Shown: piece by piece, positions 5,682 to 5,951 of the stretch | Numbering within the stretch: the stretch's first letter is position 1 | How the letters are laid out: each line of letters starts with the position of its first letter | Assembly (NCBI GenBank): GCA_030668755.1 | Contig: DAOVEW010000088.1 | Location: forward strand, 1-5,951 | Origin: Bacillota bacterium | GTDB taxonomy: Bacteria; Armatimonadota; Hebobacteria; Hebobacterales; Hebobacteraceae | DNA: 5,951 nucleotides | Reading direction: 5' to 3' | Made by a program: the position numbers and the translations under genes | Notes under the pieces: generated by a model | The model's input: only the letters and a program-made list of their open reading frames with translations | Told to the model about the DNA's origin: nothing | The model's database searches: none

Positions 5682-5951
5682 ATGCAGCTCAAGAAGCTAC
5701 TGATCGTCACGATCGTTGGTATCGCGGTTGCGGTTGCTCTCCTATTCTCCTTCGGCGTCAGGACGAGCTACGCTCAACCGGCATTAATCGTGCATGCGGG
5801 AGCAGGCATCCGACCGCCTCTGGATGAGCTCGGGGAAGCCTTCAAGGAGAAGACCGGGATTCGGGTCGACTACAACTACAAAGGATCCGGCTGCCTGCTG
5901 GCCGACATCTGCTTCTCGAAGAAGGGCGATACCTACATACCCGGAGAGCTG
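5682..5951 (+). CDS. modA: Molybdate ABC transporter substrate-binding protein ModA, N-terminal part
   Basis: The first 90 residues of an extracytoplasmic oxyanion-binding protein, cut by the window end. Residues 1-31 are a Sec signal peptide: MQLKK, a long hydrophobic core (LLIVTIVGIAVAVALLFSF), and a probable cut after SYA. No lipobox cysteine is present, so the protein is probably periplasmic or secreted rather than a lipoprotein. The mature start has the family pattern: LIVHAGAGIRPPLDELGEAF, then KTGIRVDYNYKGSG (substrate loop), then KKGDTYIPGEL. This resembles the ModA-like proteins of anaerobes (GSG loop followed by KGD and PG). Two cysteines (C71, C77) flank the loop. An AGGAG SD (5667-5671) lies 10 nt before the ATG, and the spacing from modC is 18 nt, so the two are probably one operon. 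Molybdate versus tungstate is unresolved. Confidence 0.9.
   Translation, partial: MQLKKLLIVTIVGIAVAVALLFSFGVRTSYAQPALIVHAGAGIRPPLDELGEAFKEKTGIRVDYNYKGSGCLLADICFSKKGDTYIPGEL

Overview
The window is GC-rich bacterial chromosomal DNA. It carries clean sigma70-type promoters, GTG/ATG starts with Shine-Dalgarno (SD) sequences, and structured intergenic DNA. A secreted LVIVD-repeat protein, a long-chain-type polyprenyl diphosphate synthase, a beta-decarboxylating dehydrogenase and an anaerobe-style molybdate importer suit a free-living, respiring or anaerobic environmental bacterium. The phylum cannot be fixed from the sequence. No mobile element, CRISPR array, tRNA or rRNA was seen.

Layout. Positions 1-1519, minus strand: the first 506 residues of a secreted protein with about eleven ~42-residue LVIVD repeats; its 3' end lies beyond the window. 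Positions 1520-2197: a divergent intergenic region. It holds a minus-strand promoter and two small leader hairpins for the LVIVD gene, a 37-bp imperfect palindrome, a 27-bp tandem repeat that runs into a short palindromic intergenic repeat, and a perfect-consensus TTGACA-17-TATAAT promoter facing right. Positions 2198-3202, plus: polyprenyl diphosphate synthase, followed by a perfect 10-bp inverted repeat overlapping its stop codon. Positions 3319-4368, plus: an isocitrate/isopropylmalate dehydrogenase family enzyme with its own extended -10 promoter. Positions 4369-4595: a GC-rich gap with possible RNA structure. Positions 4596-5663, plus: ModC-type ABC ATPase. Positions 5682-5951, plus: N-terminal part of a ModA-type molybdate-binding protein, cut by the window end.

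How the genes relate. modC and modA are 18 nt apart and probably co-transcribed; a modB permease is expected further downstream or elsewhere. The polyprenyl synthase (isoprenoid quinone side chain or undecaprenyl-type lipid) and the dehydrogenase (leucine biosynthesis or a related 2-hydroxy-acid oxidation) appear to be separate transcription units on the same strand. Nothing ties them functionally to the transporter or the LVIVD protein. I found no convincing undescribed multi-gene system. The items most worth checking are the repeat-rich divergent intergenic region, the mixed specificity residues of the dehydrogenase, and the modC-first gene order with a Cys-containing ModA pocket.
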